A stretch of 64,000 nt of DNA from Dysidea avara (taxonomy: Eukaryota; Porifera; Demospongiae; Dictyoceratida; Dysideidae), in NCBI RefSeq assembly GCF_963678975.1, contig NC_089274.1, forward strand, positions 8,152,143-8,216,142, written 5' to 3'. Positions 57,901-64,000 of the stretch are shown in pieces. Every line of letters begins with the position of its first letter. Within the stretch, counting starts at the first letter, position 1. A program made the position numbers and the translations under genes. The notes below the pieces were generated by a model. That model was not told the origin of the DNA and did no database searches. It saw only the letters and a list, made by a program, of their open reading frames with translations.

Positions 57901-60488
57901 AGCTACAAAGGTGTGAAAATCGCGTTTTCTTTCTTCCTGTCAATATACCGTATATGACCGTATTAAAGCCGGGCTCAAATACACGCAGGGGCTCAAATAT
58001 ACGCCGGGTAGAGCTAGGGAACTGTCATAATAAACACCGAGGCTCATTTAAATGCCGGGGTGCAAATGACATGCACTGAAATATATGCCGGGGTTCTAAA
58101 CTCGTGTCAGCTGCTAACTATACAGTAATGTCTCGTCACCAGTCTTATGATGTCTTGTCTTGTTCGACTATGTCTTCTCTTCTAGTGATGGCCATAGCAT
58201 ATTTATCGTGGTCACTGTCACCTTTCCGCCCGACTTCCAATGTTTCACCCAGCAGAGGAGTCCAAATGGTTTTATGTACGTGATGGGCTATGGATTTCGT
58301 ATTTCGTAGGTACTTGTACTGGCACCTGTCATTCTCAACAAGTGGCTAGTAAGAAATAAACACCCGGGTCCAAATTAACGCCGGTCTCGTTTAAACGCCG
58401 AGTCAAAAATGATTTATAGGAAATAAATGCCCGGGCTTCTATACGGTCATATATGGTACTCACGGTGTGGCACGCTGGCTTCTTGGGCCGCACGACACAT
58501 TACCGTGTGTCTTGATGTGTCCCTCCGGGCAAGGAAAAATGGCTATAGCCAATTGCTCGGAGGTTAAATATATAAATCAATCAATCAATCAAATCAACCA
58601 ATCACTATAGGGTAAATATGGTGACTACAAGCTGTAGCTTTGATTGCTCTATTAGAGTAGTTACTGGACTGCTCTATTAGTGTATCTCAATCGTTTTTAA
58701 TGCAGTGGGAGACGAAAAGTGAAGTGTTGCTGAGGGATAAATGGTGTTAGGTAAGTGCAACTGCATGCATGCTACTGGTATATAGTTGTTTGCTATGACA
58801 AATTGTCAATACAACAATGTTTATGTATTGAGAATGCCACTAAGCTAAATTTAAAAGGGGGTTTCTGTCGAAACCCCAGAAACCCATCTGGATCCGCCAC
58901 TGAGTCAGCTAGGTCATCTGGAATATCCAGGGTCGCATTTTGTCCAGGTCTCAACTACTTTATCGAATATCCTGAGACTGACGCACATAAGATAACATGT
59001 GATTAACAAGTATTGATGGAAATGCATTGAATATACTACCCACCATTTGGGAATGTTTTTGCTGCCTGTAGGAATATGTGAAGCCATGCCCACTTACCAG
59101 GATTGTTAGTCTTGCAGTTCCTTATCCTTACAAAGGTATGGTGAAGCTCTACACAAAAAGTTTTGTGCTACCAGAATGCTCACATGAGGACCGGCCTTTA
59201 AAAAGGTGAGATGTAGTAGCTAGGAGTAATACAGCAATGTTTAGTACACTAGCCTGTTGAGTGCACTGGGTCCAAGCCCAGCATGGTAGGGCCGGTGGAA
59301 GCTCTTAGTGGCTGGTCAGGCAACAAGCCAGGTATGATTCAGGGAGTGTGATGAGTGTGCGAACCCTCTAGGGGGGTCTGGGGGCATGCCACCCAGGAAA
59401 ATTTCGAACGTTTAGTGTTTGTAAACCACATTCTGAAGCAATTTTAGCACTTTTAAAGAGTTGATTTTAAGATATTGCTTCATACATACACTGACTTTCG
59501 TAACTTCCCTAGCTGTCACACTACCTTTCTATATTATGTTGTAAAGTCTAATTTCGTTTATACAATTGATCAGGTTTTTACAGGCTTTGTCTTCTTACCT
59601 GTACCCCCAATAATAATAATAATAACCTACCTCTCAGCAGAGCTGGAAGAACGTCCACCGCACTGGTCATCACGTGCTTCGATCATTAGACGCACGAATA
59701 TAATAGAGGATAAACAAGTGGTAACGTGAAGTCGGCTGCACATCCTTTTACTGCAATAAAGGTTAGAATGGTTGGTGTCTATAAATTAGTGTATGTCATG
59801 ACGACCTAACTACTATACGGAGCTACCTTATTAGTGTGTAGCTATATTAGCTTAGCTAGGCATGCGCTCACATGACTGGCTTGGGCTGTGAAAATCTGCT
59901 ACGGCAGTGGCCGTAGTGCTTCCACCGGCCCTGCATGGTAAGTATTAGGTTGTATAAATGGACCACTCTTGCTTACCATCCCACAACATGTACTGCAACT
60001 GCTAGGATTAATATTACTAGGTAACTAAAAGTGAAACAGATGGTTGGCCAGACTACAGTAATGTGGCCTCCCAGTTTTGTTACCAAAATATGACTTGCGT
60101 ATTAGTGAGCCATTCACTTTAGTAAGAATCTTATACAGTGTTTGTCTTCAGTGTACTCCATTCACTGCCAAACTGGTTAAGGAGTGCTTGTTTTCTTTTA
60201 TTTAAAGAGGGGCATTCCCCCTTGAGGGATTCTGCTGACAGATGCAATAATATGTATATTAATTATATTAAACTGACATGTACGTGTATAACACATGTAT
60301 CTACCCACGTACTGATACTGGAATGGCAGGGTTACACTCAGGGTTACACCTCGGGTTATACACAGATAGCGAAATAATATGCACGACGAGAAAACACATT
60401 GCGTACCTCTTTCATCACTATCGGCGACCGTTACTGCAGTGTAGGTAGCTAAAAACACACAACACCAAAGCAGTATCCTGAAAATCAT
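38416..60488 (-). CDS. RTK gene C: ALK-like glycine-rich receptor tyrosine kinase, complete, with a 14-kb first intron
   Basis: Complete 17-exon gene, predicted 968 aa. Exons 5' to 3': 60407-60488, 45183-46256, 44828-45047, 44569-44771, 44278-44488, 44080-44128, 43949-44029, 43855-43899, 42960-43049, 42829-42915, 42636-42774, 42495-42585, 39540-39600, 39071-39143, 38862-39021, 38594-38707, 38416-38542. The spliced length is 2907 nt, divisible by three, ending in TAA. Transmembrane helix about 562-587. Kinase: GEGQFGKV at 701-708, K728, alpha-C Glu 744, HRDVAARN with D828, DFG D846, tandem tyrosines 858-859 in the activation loop, LAPES, SDVW-SYGVLVWE. Same intron phases as A and B, but exons 7, 8 and 9 differ in length and the protein is more diverged, so this is the older branch. 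Exon 1 is joined across 14.15 kb of repeats on the strength of signal-peptide content, donor site and phase; that joint is the least certain part. Confidence 0.88.
39918..40201. repeat. Foldback palindrome, family 1
   Basis: Arms from AAGCACACAAAAAAATGGAA to AATTTTTGTGTACTT with the family core (AAGTACTGAAACAAGTTGGA, TATTAAATCACAG-like). Gene C intron 12. Confidence 0.75.
40202..40815 (-). mobile_element. Body of foldback composite, copy 5
   Basis: The plus-strand frame at 40271-40546 holds HLCNQSSHYENMDNFCYEGK, then [18 protein letters not shown], matching the 27.9-kb copy but in part in a different frame, so indels have accumulated. The right end carries GGTCCCTACTATACAGTAC. Confidence 0.6.
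41278..42264. mobile_element. hAT-type nonautonomous element, 987 bp
   Basis: Left end CAGCGTTGTAAGTGGG and right end inverted CAGCATTGTAAGTGGG. Flanks ACTTGAAT (41270-41277) and ACTTGAAC (42265-42272): an 8-bp target duplication with one mismatch. Subterminal CCGGGTCA-like motifs as in 14692-15185. Small open frames inside (41467-41718, 41715-41924) resemble nothing I know. Gene C intron 12. Confidence 0.8.
44278..45047 (-). CDS. Gene C exons 3-5: membrane-proximal ectodomain and transmembrane helix
   Basis: Exons 44828-45047, 44569-44771 and 44278-44488. Same phases as A and B. Conserved motifs: FGEVTA, ATTKFVNR, QEPLYVTFVVTIGI, GDCILDELI. The transmembrane helix is VVMAVIIASAIVLVVVIV, then SWHRKH. 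The amino-acid divergence from A/B is much larger here than in the glycine-rich exon. Confidence 0.85.
45183..46256 (-). CDS. Gene C exon 2: glycine-rich domain plus EGF-like module
   Basis: 1074-nt exon with CTACAG acceptor and GTATGG donor. It carries the ALK/LTK-type opening (YRFTACGSRG), RILVGQQG, glycine runs ([30 protein letters not shown]) and the EGF-like cysteine module. Its ends are almost the same as in gene B although the downstream exons of C are clearly more diverged, which points to sequence exchange rather than recent duplication of the whole gene. Confidence 0.9.
46442..46632. mobile_element. MITE, AGCCAAGCTGTG family
   Basis: ACAGCCAAGCTGTATAAAAG at the left and the inverted CTTTTATACAGCTTGCGTGG at the right, with the GGTGTGGCCTTCAAAAC arm. 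Immediately upstream of gene C exon 2. Confidence 0.75.
46755..47890 (+). pseudogene. Broken non-LTR retrotransposon reverse transcriptase
   Basis: The RT palm motif MIYLDFQKAFDSVPHQRL appears at about 46900-46960, the catalytic FADDTKIF at about 47100-47130 in another frame, and the C-terminal DWNDLPDYVV...SFK at about 47800-47865. The three lie in order but in different frames with stops between, so this is a 5'-truncated, dead LINE copy in intron 1 of gene C. CR1/L2/Jockey-like in style; clade not determined. Confidence 0.85.
48029..48092 (+). repeat. Short tandem repeat, ~21-bp unit
   Basis: Three copies of TAAACATGAAAAGGGTCTAA plus G, just past the LINE 3' end. Confidence 0.85.
48590..48860 (+). 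mobile_element. tRNA-derived SINE
   Basis: 48775-48850 has a tRNA-like head: an A-box-like AGTGGCTCAGTAGTTAAGG and a B box GGTTCGAATGC about 35 bp later, the RNA polymerase III promoter arrangement. It does not fold as a full tRNA gene. The adjoining AATAGAGCACACATATTTTT unit is shared with a degenerate copy at 14395-14600, which suggests they move as one unit. Confidence 0.65.
49040..49540 (+). pseudogene. Retroelement ORF C-terminal remnant
   Basis: Shifted frames contain TPSYKLYADLPGHLAS, GPDIVLISN and KEACYSPLLSDLGRTG...VGCPGQFLPSS. The PDIVLI...K...GC order resembles the nuclease-like C-termini I associate with some invertebrate retroelement proteins; that match is from memory and unverified. 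No full domain survives. Confidence 0.45.
49690..50300 (+). repeat. Dispersed ~0.9-kb repeat
   Basis: TTTTAAACCACAAAAGGTTT, CATAAGCGGTTTACCCTGCA, GGCGTGACAACAAGTC, then CGGCTTTCTTGGCTGCACGA and CACACTACTGTGTGTCTTGA at the end. Same order as in 57180-58520. Confidence 0.7.
50666..51312. mobile_element. TIR element, TGTGACC family, 647 bp
   Basis: Left TGTGACCGAATTTTGGAAAA and right (inverted) TGTGACCTAATTTTAGAAAA, each followed by CCGTCGATAT; about 30 bp. A plus-strand open frame at 50737-51051 (104 aa, starting MGKKCKLQKKNYASFYRLTG) may be a decayed element protein; no family recognised. Confidence 0.8.
51358..52148 (-). mobile_element. hAT element remnant with BED zinc-finger fragment
   Basis: 791 bp with ends CAGTGATGTGCGGTAT and (inverted) TAGTGATGTGCGGTAT and a perfect 8-bp target duplication CACTATAA at 51350-51357 and 52149-52156. 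The minus strand encodes, in two frames joined by a frameshift near 51640, SAVWLYFEKTEE...CKECGKAG and KYFKLNEPKHSKIYEE. This is the order of a BED-type zinc finger (aromatic W/F, C-x2-C, then H-x4-H-like), usual at the N-terminus of hAT transposases. The catalytic part is absent. Confidence 0.85.
52411..52428. mobile_element. Left stump of an interrupted hAT-type element
   Basis: CAGTGTTGTAAGTGAGTCA is the left end of the 41278 family. The rest of this copy resumes at about 58901 on the other side of a 6.5-kb insertion. Confidence 0.6.
52640..53335 (+). pseudogene. LINE RT C-terminal half, nearly open
   Basis: Contains TEKQKYLGLIFDSTMSWTHH, SHLSYCVTVWGPLLGST, RLQRMQNRAVRLCYDLRKYD and, at the end, FRYKTIQWWNALPSSVTD: the thumb and C-terminus of a non-LTR RT. 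Only about two in-frame stops (52936, 53042) interrupt it, so it is younger than the others. Confidence 0.8.
53486..53800. mobile_element. MITE, AGCCAAGCTGTG family, best copy
   Basis: About 140-bp inverted arms: CTAATCCAAGCTGTAAAAAA...GGCGGCCAAGAAATGGCTGT and the reverse complement, meeting near 53625-53645. It is followed by TTTTTTTCTTTACCACAGGA and then the minisatellite, as in the shorter 13673-14225 locus. Confidence 0.85.
53943..57148 (+). repeat. 3.2-kb minisatellite, ~31-bp monomer, 482-bp higher-order repeat
   Basis: About 100 tandem units of the type TAGCTGAACTCTCTACA followed by variant tails (TGATGGTTTCTTTG, AGGTGACTTCTTC, GGGTGATTTGTTTG). Variants follow each other in a repeated order. 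The rare variant GAGGCTGAACTCTC recurs at 55227, 55709 and 56191, i.e. every 482 bp, so blocks of ~16 units were amplified. Located in gene C intron 1. The peptide frames it opens are repeat artefacts. Confidence 0.95.
57180..58520 (+). repeat. Dispersed ~0.9-kb repeat, interrupted, most complete copy
   Basis: From TGACTGTTCTATTAGAGTAT through GAAGCGGTTTACCCTGTAGG and CTCGGAAATGGCTAAAGCAA to GGGCCGCACGACACATTACC / GTGTGTCTTGATG. Interrupted by the element at 57948-58456. Six shorter copies are in the window. Confidence 0.7.
57948..58456. mobile_element. Tc1/mariner-like MITE with TA flanks
   Basis: Ends CCGTATATGACCGTAT and (inverted) CCATATATGACCGTAT; TA at 57946-57947 and 58457-58458. The host repeat reads through on both sides, as judged from the 50215 copy. 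Inside, ACGCCGGG/AAATGCCGGGG-type motifs repeat in both orientations. Confidence 0.75.
58902..59120. mobile_element. Continuation of the interrupted hAT-type element
   Basis: GGTCATCTGGAATATCCAGG...GTCGCATTTTGTCCAGGTCT and TTGATGGAAATGCA match, worn, the inside of the 41278-42264 element. Together with the stump at 52411-52428 it makes one older copy. Confidence 0.6.
59290..59932. mobile_element. hAT-type nonautonomous element, 643 bp
   Basis: Left GGGCCGGTGGAAGC and right inverted AGGGCCGGTGGAAGC. GCATGGTA stands at 59282-59289 and at 59933-59940, an 8-bp target duplication. An open frame at 59475-59729 has no recognisable domain. Confidence 0.8.
60407..60488 (-). CDS. Gene C exon 1: signal peptide
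   Basis: 82 nt with the same length and phase as exon 1 of A and B but different sequence: ATG at 60486-60488, hydrophobic core ILLWCCVFLA, then a polar DSDER tail, and one G before a GTACGC donor. The G joins the CC at the start of the exon ending at 46256 to give GCC, as in A and B. No closer exon with a signal peptide in this phase was seen in 46.3-60.4 kb. The alternative is an unrelated gene whose first exon happens to fit; RNA evidence would decide. Confidence 0.68.
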
Positions 60489-60745
60489 TTCACTCAGAAT
60501 CGCTGCACTCTACTCTAGTAGTTTACGAGCATTCGCTACCAGCGATCTGCCGGTACAGACGATTGCGGAATCTATGCAACACAGGAAGTCAATGGAAACG
60601 TGAGCTTGTTACGTAATTCGGCACCTTTTCGAAGTAAATGGATCACGTTTTCGGTTTTCGCTTGACGGTTTTTGTTGCAAAGATCGCGCAATCGTCTGTA
60701 CTTGATCCAGAATGTCTATTAAACACGCCTTTGTGGTAAGCTTAT

Positions 60746-60751
60746 CACGTG
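60746..60751. promoter_or_regulatory. CACGTG E-box upstream of gene C
   Basis: TCACGTGA 258 bp upstream of the ATG; the surrounding DNA does not resemble the A/B promoters. An unrelated TCACGTGA also occurs near 15097 inside a transposon, so chance is possible. Confidence 0.25.
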
Positions 60752-60799
60752 ACACGTTCTATTAATGTATTTCATGTTGTGTCCACAGCTAGCTGATTG

Positions 60800-61270
60800 A
60801 TTGATTTATTATTATTACTGAGCAGTCAGCCCTGCTGGTGTGCTCAGGTTAACCAAACATCACATACAATTACAACAGTGATTGCAGTTTATTTCTAAAA
60901 ATGTCAATGTCTAAAATATCGGTAGCATGTTCCAATCATTTATCGTTCTTGAAAAGTAGCTATTCTGGTATGATGTAGTAGATGAGTACGGCAAGATATA
61001 GTGTAGTGGATATCGATGGTACTGTCTTGTTGATTGTGTTGTAGGTAGGTAGCTAGCTAGTACGGAGGAATTACAAGTGATAACTGTTGGTAGAGTATTT
61101 TGTGGAATGTTTGTAATCTGGCCGGACAGCCTATAGTTTACGACAAGTTTGAAGGGTTGGCCATGACAACTGATCTAACATTGAAGTAACTAAACTAAAT
61201 CTGCCAAAATCATTTAACACCCAACGTGCTGCTCTTCGTTGTACTTTCTCTAGTTCAATTGTATTGATTG
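60800..61270 (-). pseudogene. LINE RT C-terminal remnant upstream of gene C
   Basis: The minus strand reads ELEKVQRRAARWVLNDFGRF then SMLDQLSWPTLQT: a typical non-LTR RT pattern (VQRRAARWV...SML..L.W..L). The tail of TTA repeats is at 60806-60820, and the 3' UTR (CAGTCAGCCCTGCTGG) resembles that of the 21.6-kb copy. Confidence 0.8.
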
Positions 61271-61300
61271 ATTGATTGTCAGATTGATTGATTGATTGAT
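61258..61300 (+). repeat. (GATT)n microsatellite
   Basis: Runs of GATTGATTGATT interrupted by GTCA. Confidence 0.85.
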
Positions 61301-61922
61301 TTACGAATTACGTATGCCATTCTTCCTTGCCAGAGCAGCATATAGTGCTTGTGCAGTACATGCAAGCTCTGTGACGTGTCCTGTGGTTTGGTCTGCTTTG
61401 CTTTGCTGTGCTGTGATGACAGCACTCTGTGTGTATGTGCATTAGTGTAATAATGTTTTTAAGTAACATATTTTGACTTTTTATATAGGGCAAGATCTTG
61501 AAGAAAACCACTGATGGTTGTGAACTATTAACTTACAATGTGTACAAATGTATTATGATCTCACATGATGTTCATTAGTGGTTTGTGGGTTGGGGAGGGG
61601 CTGATGAGGGGTGGGTGGCACAATATCTGGTACTGCTGCAGAGTGCTGCAGCTGATGGTGTAGCGATATCTAGGATACTCTGCTGATGATTCTTCTGATG
61701 CATGTCTGAATAAATTATTCAACAGTGCATGAACACTTATAAAATCCTTCCTATTTATTAAGAAAAAAGCGTGGGTTTCAGTTAACTAACCTATCTAATC
61801 ATTTCTGTCTAAAGAGTGCTGAATACATGTAGGCTAGCTATGTTTAGTTGGATTGAGGTCTGGAATGTTCCCACCTTTATCCTTATTAGCGGAAAGTAAA
61901 TTTTATTTATTTATTTAGGCTT

Positions 61923-62615
61923 TATAGTATAGCAGCGTAGCCCCCAAAATTGGCAATATTGTGCACTTTTTCATAAAACCATGAAACTTTCCACATAAAT
62001 AGTATTCCTCATGACATATAATTTTAGATATAGTGCCATCGCTGAGTTGACTGTTGGTGACTTTTACGGTCATTTTTGTACAGAAAATTGATCATTTTTG
62101 TCTTTAACTCCCTGAGGCAGTAATTAACTTGTTAAAAATATGGTACCAAACGAAAGATCTTGCTGATAGAAACAACTTGGTTTTCAATAGGTGATTTTAT
62201 TACAAAGTTATGATCATTTTTACTAGTTGCAAAATTTGATAAATTTACCTACCCTCGAGGTGTGAATTACCTGTGGGCAGATAATTATGCATAACTTTAT
62301 CAAATTTTGCAACTATAAAAATACTCATAACTTAAGAATGAAATCATCTATTGACTTCAAATAAAACCATGTTGTTTCTATCAGCAAGATCTTTTGTTTG
62401 GTACCATGTTTTAACAAGTTAATTACTGCCTCAGGGAGTTAAAGACAAAAATGATCAATTTTCTGTACAAAAATGGCAGTACAGGTTACCAAAGGTCAAA
62501 TCAGCGATGGCACTATATCTGAAAATACATGTATTGAGGAGTACTATTTTTGTGGAAAGTTTCATGGCTTTATGAAAATGTGCACAATTTTTGGGTTGTG
62601 CCGCTATACTATTAT
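61923..62615. repeat. ~690-bp foldback element
   Basis: Arms of about 320 bp: TATAGTATAGCAGCGTAG... on the left and its complement ending CCGCTATACTATTA on the right. Paired landmarks include CCATGAAACTTTCCAC, TTAACTCCCTGAGGCAGTAA and GATCTTGCTGATAGAAACAA. The loop is near 62262-62275 (CCTCGAGGTGTG). No coding frame. Confidence 0.85.
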
Positions 62616-63479
62616 GGTGTGAAAACACCAAAGATCTGTTGGTAGCAACCAACAACCAAAATTCCATGCATGGATCTGTAATCTATGCATTATTTTACCA
62701 GTCGAGAAAGCCATTCACTTACAGAGAAGCCTTATAAGTGTTATAAAAAGTGAAAAGACAAGAACTAAGTTGAATCTGCTCAGCTATTCCAAGATGGTAA
62801 GTTGATTTTAATTACGTGTATGTGTGCGAGGGAGTGAGCAAGAAAAAAGCTAGCTAGCTTGTGTGAGTGTGTGGTTAAATGCAGGGGATTCCCATAATTA
62901 TGAGCTGATTACGACCTTGTCCTAGCTTGTAAAATGGCTCCTATTTTATTTTTCGAGGCTTTATCCAAAGTAATTAATTGAAAATTGTTGCTTTAAAATA
63001 CAGGTAACTAAAATTGCCAGCCTAATGGCTATGTCAATATCAAATCAGCCAAATTCAAATATTATTTTTGATGTTTTAAGTGACCATAGTATGGATTAAA
63101 GGTTATTTGGAACTTGAAATGTCTTTGCCTATATGAAATGCTCTATTATTGCTTCAACCCATACAAATTATATTGAAAATATATAACTATTTTTATTAAT
63201 TAAATTGCCAGGTGTAAACAGCACAAATATTCTAGTGAAGTCAGATAATATTAGGTGGCTGATAACTTTTGAGGTTATTTGGCAACAGCAGTCTATTCAC
63301 TGCTGTGCTATGTTGCCTTATATTACATTCCTGTCTCCAGTAAATTTTTTCTCTCTTGAATCATAGCCTTATGACTACAGAAAGTTGGTAATGCAATTAC
63401 AAAACTTAACACATGGACACAAACACAAAACACATGAATACAAATGCAACAACTTTAAGACAAATTACAAAGATGATTG

Positions 63480-63722
63480 AACAAATCACATAAAAACAAA
63501 ATAAAAACGACGGTTGTTAGTAGCAGCAGTAAAATTCTCATCATTAGGTAACCCATTCCACCATTGTGACATCCTCAGTGTACTGAAACTGTCTCTGTGA
63601 AAGTGTTAAATGCTATCTAGGCAGATTAGCAAATAAAGAGCATGGTCTAGTATCATGCATAATATGATGGTGATGCCTACCAAACAGAATAAGTGGTTTA
63701 TTATTATTATTATTATTATTAC
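63480..63722 (-). pseudogene. LINE RT C-terminal remnant
   Basis: The minus strand reads FSTLRMSQWWNGLPNDENFT...FVFM and a stop; RDSF just upstream. It abuts a second LINE tail across the TTATTATTATT run. Confidence 0.65.
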
Positions 63723-64000
63723 TGTGTCAACGTCGCAAGCGAAGACTTTACACGGGGGGGACATTTATGCAATTAAAATTGATTAATTTGATCCTTAAAT
63801 TGTTCAATAGAGGTAATTTCTTTGATGTGATTAGGTAAGTTATTCCAGATATTACAAGCATTAGGTCCGAACGAGTGCTAATAAGTGTCTGTTCTTGCAA
63901 ATGGAACTAAAACATTATTCGCGTGAGATCTTCTTGTGATGGTGGATTCTGCTGTTGTTGTGGTATTAGATGAAATGATGTCACTGAGTGGGAATAATCT
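63702..64000 (-). pseudogene. LINE RT C-terminal remnant, runs off the window
   Basis: The minus strand has ITRRSHANNVLVPFARTDTY and, after a stop, NIWNNLPNHIKEITSIEQFK then a stop: non-LTR C-terminus. The (TTA)n run at 63702-63722 is its tail. Upstream parts lie beyond 64000. Confidence 0.7.

Larger units (their letters stand above)
52429..58901. mobile_element. 6.5-kb nested insertion with AGTGGCGGATC ends
   Basis: Left TAGTGGCGGATCTAGG and right (inverted) CAGTGGCGGATCCAGA, both with AAAAGGGGGTTTCTG nearby. TGAGTCA is found on both sides (52422-52428 and 58901-58907), and the flanks are two parts of the same older element. Inside are a LINE remnant, a MITE, the minisatellite and a dispersed repeat, so it has collected later insertions. 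Confidence 0.6.

Noticed and set aside
59235..59289. tRNA-like stretch with GGGTCCAAGCCC
   Set aside because: It has a B-box-like part but no good A box or folding; left out as a SINE call.

Overview
The window looks like the nuclear genome of an early-branching animal, most likely a demosponge of the Amphimedon type. The reasons are AT-rich DNA, genes split into many small exons by GT-AG introns, receptor tyrosine kinases (RTKs) of a metazoan type, and very dense short transposons, foldback elements and LINE tails. The species is an inference; no database was searched.

The main content is three head-to-tail paralogous RTK genes, all on the minus strand. Gene A runs 17820 to below 1031, and its last two exons lie beyond the left edge. 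Gene B is 35658-23778 (complete, 974 aa predicted). Gene C is 60488-38416 (complete, 968 aa predicted). I rebuilt them exon by exon from splice sites, reading phase and comparison among the three copies. Each complete copy has 17 exons with the same phases at every junction, and both complete coding lengths divide by three. The protein layout is: signal peptide; ALK/LTK-type glycine-rich domain followed by an EGF-like module (one large exon); an unrecognised membrane-proximal region of about 140 aa; one transmembrane helix; a tyrosine-rich juxtamembrane region cut into micro-exons; and a tyrosine kinase with all catalytic motifs. They would act as cell-surface receptors that signal by tyrosine phosphorylation. 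Ligands are unknown.

A and B are the closest pair: they share exon-1 sequence, promoter and intron stretches. C is more diverged, yet parts of the glycine-rich exon and a block around the 50-nt intron 11 are identical among copies at the DNA level. This suggests gene conversion inside the array.

Everything else is repeats. Gene A carries foldback elements, MITEs and a hAT-type insertion (14692-15185) in its introns. The A-B spacer (17.8-23.8 kb) holds LINE tails and a possible decayed copy of the RTK signal-peptide exon at 21.93 kb. Intron 1 of gene C (46257-60406, about 14 kb) is a sink for mobile elements: a broken LINE with RT motifs, a tRNA-derived SINE, a hAT remnant with a BED-type zinc-finger fragment and an 8-bp target duplication, a 3.2-kb minisatellite with 482-bp higher-order periodicity, and an apparent nested insertion of about 6.5 kb. 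The right end (60.5-64 kb) holds the gene C promoter side, a 690-bp foldback and LINE tails. I saw no bacterial-type genes, CRISPR arrays, rRNA or intact tRNA genes.
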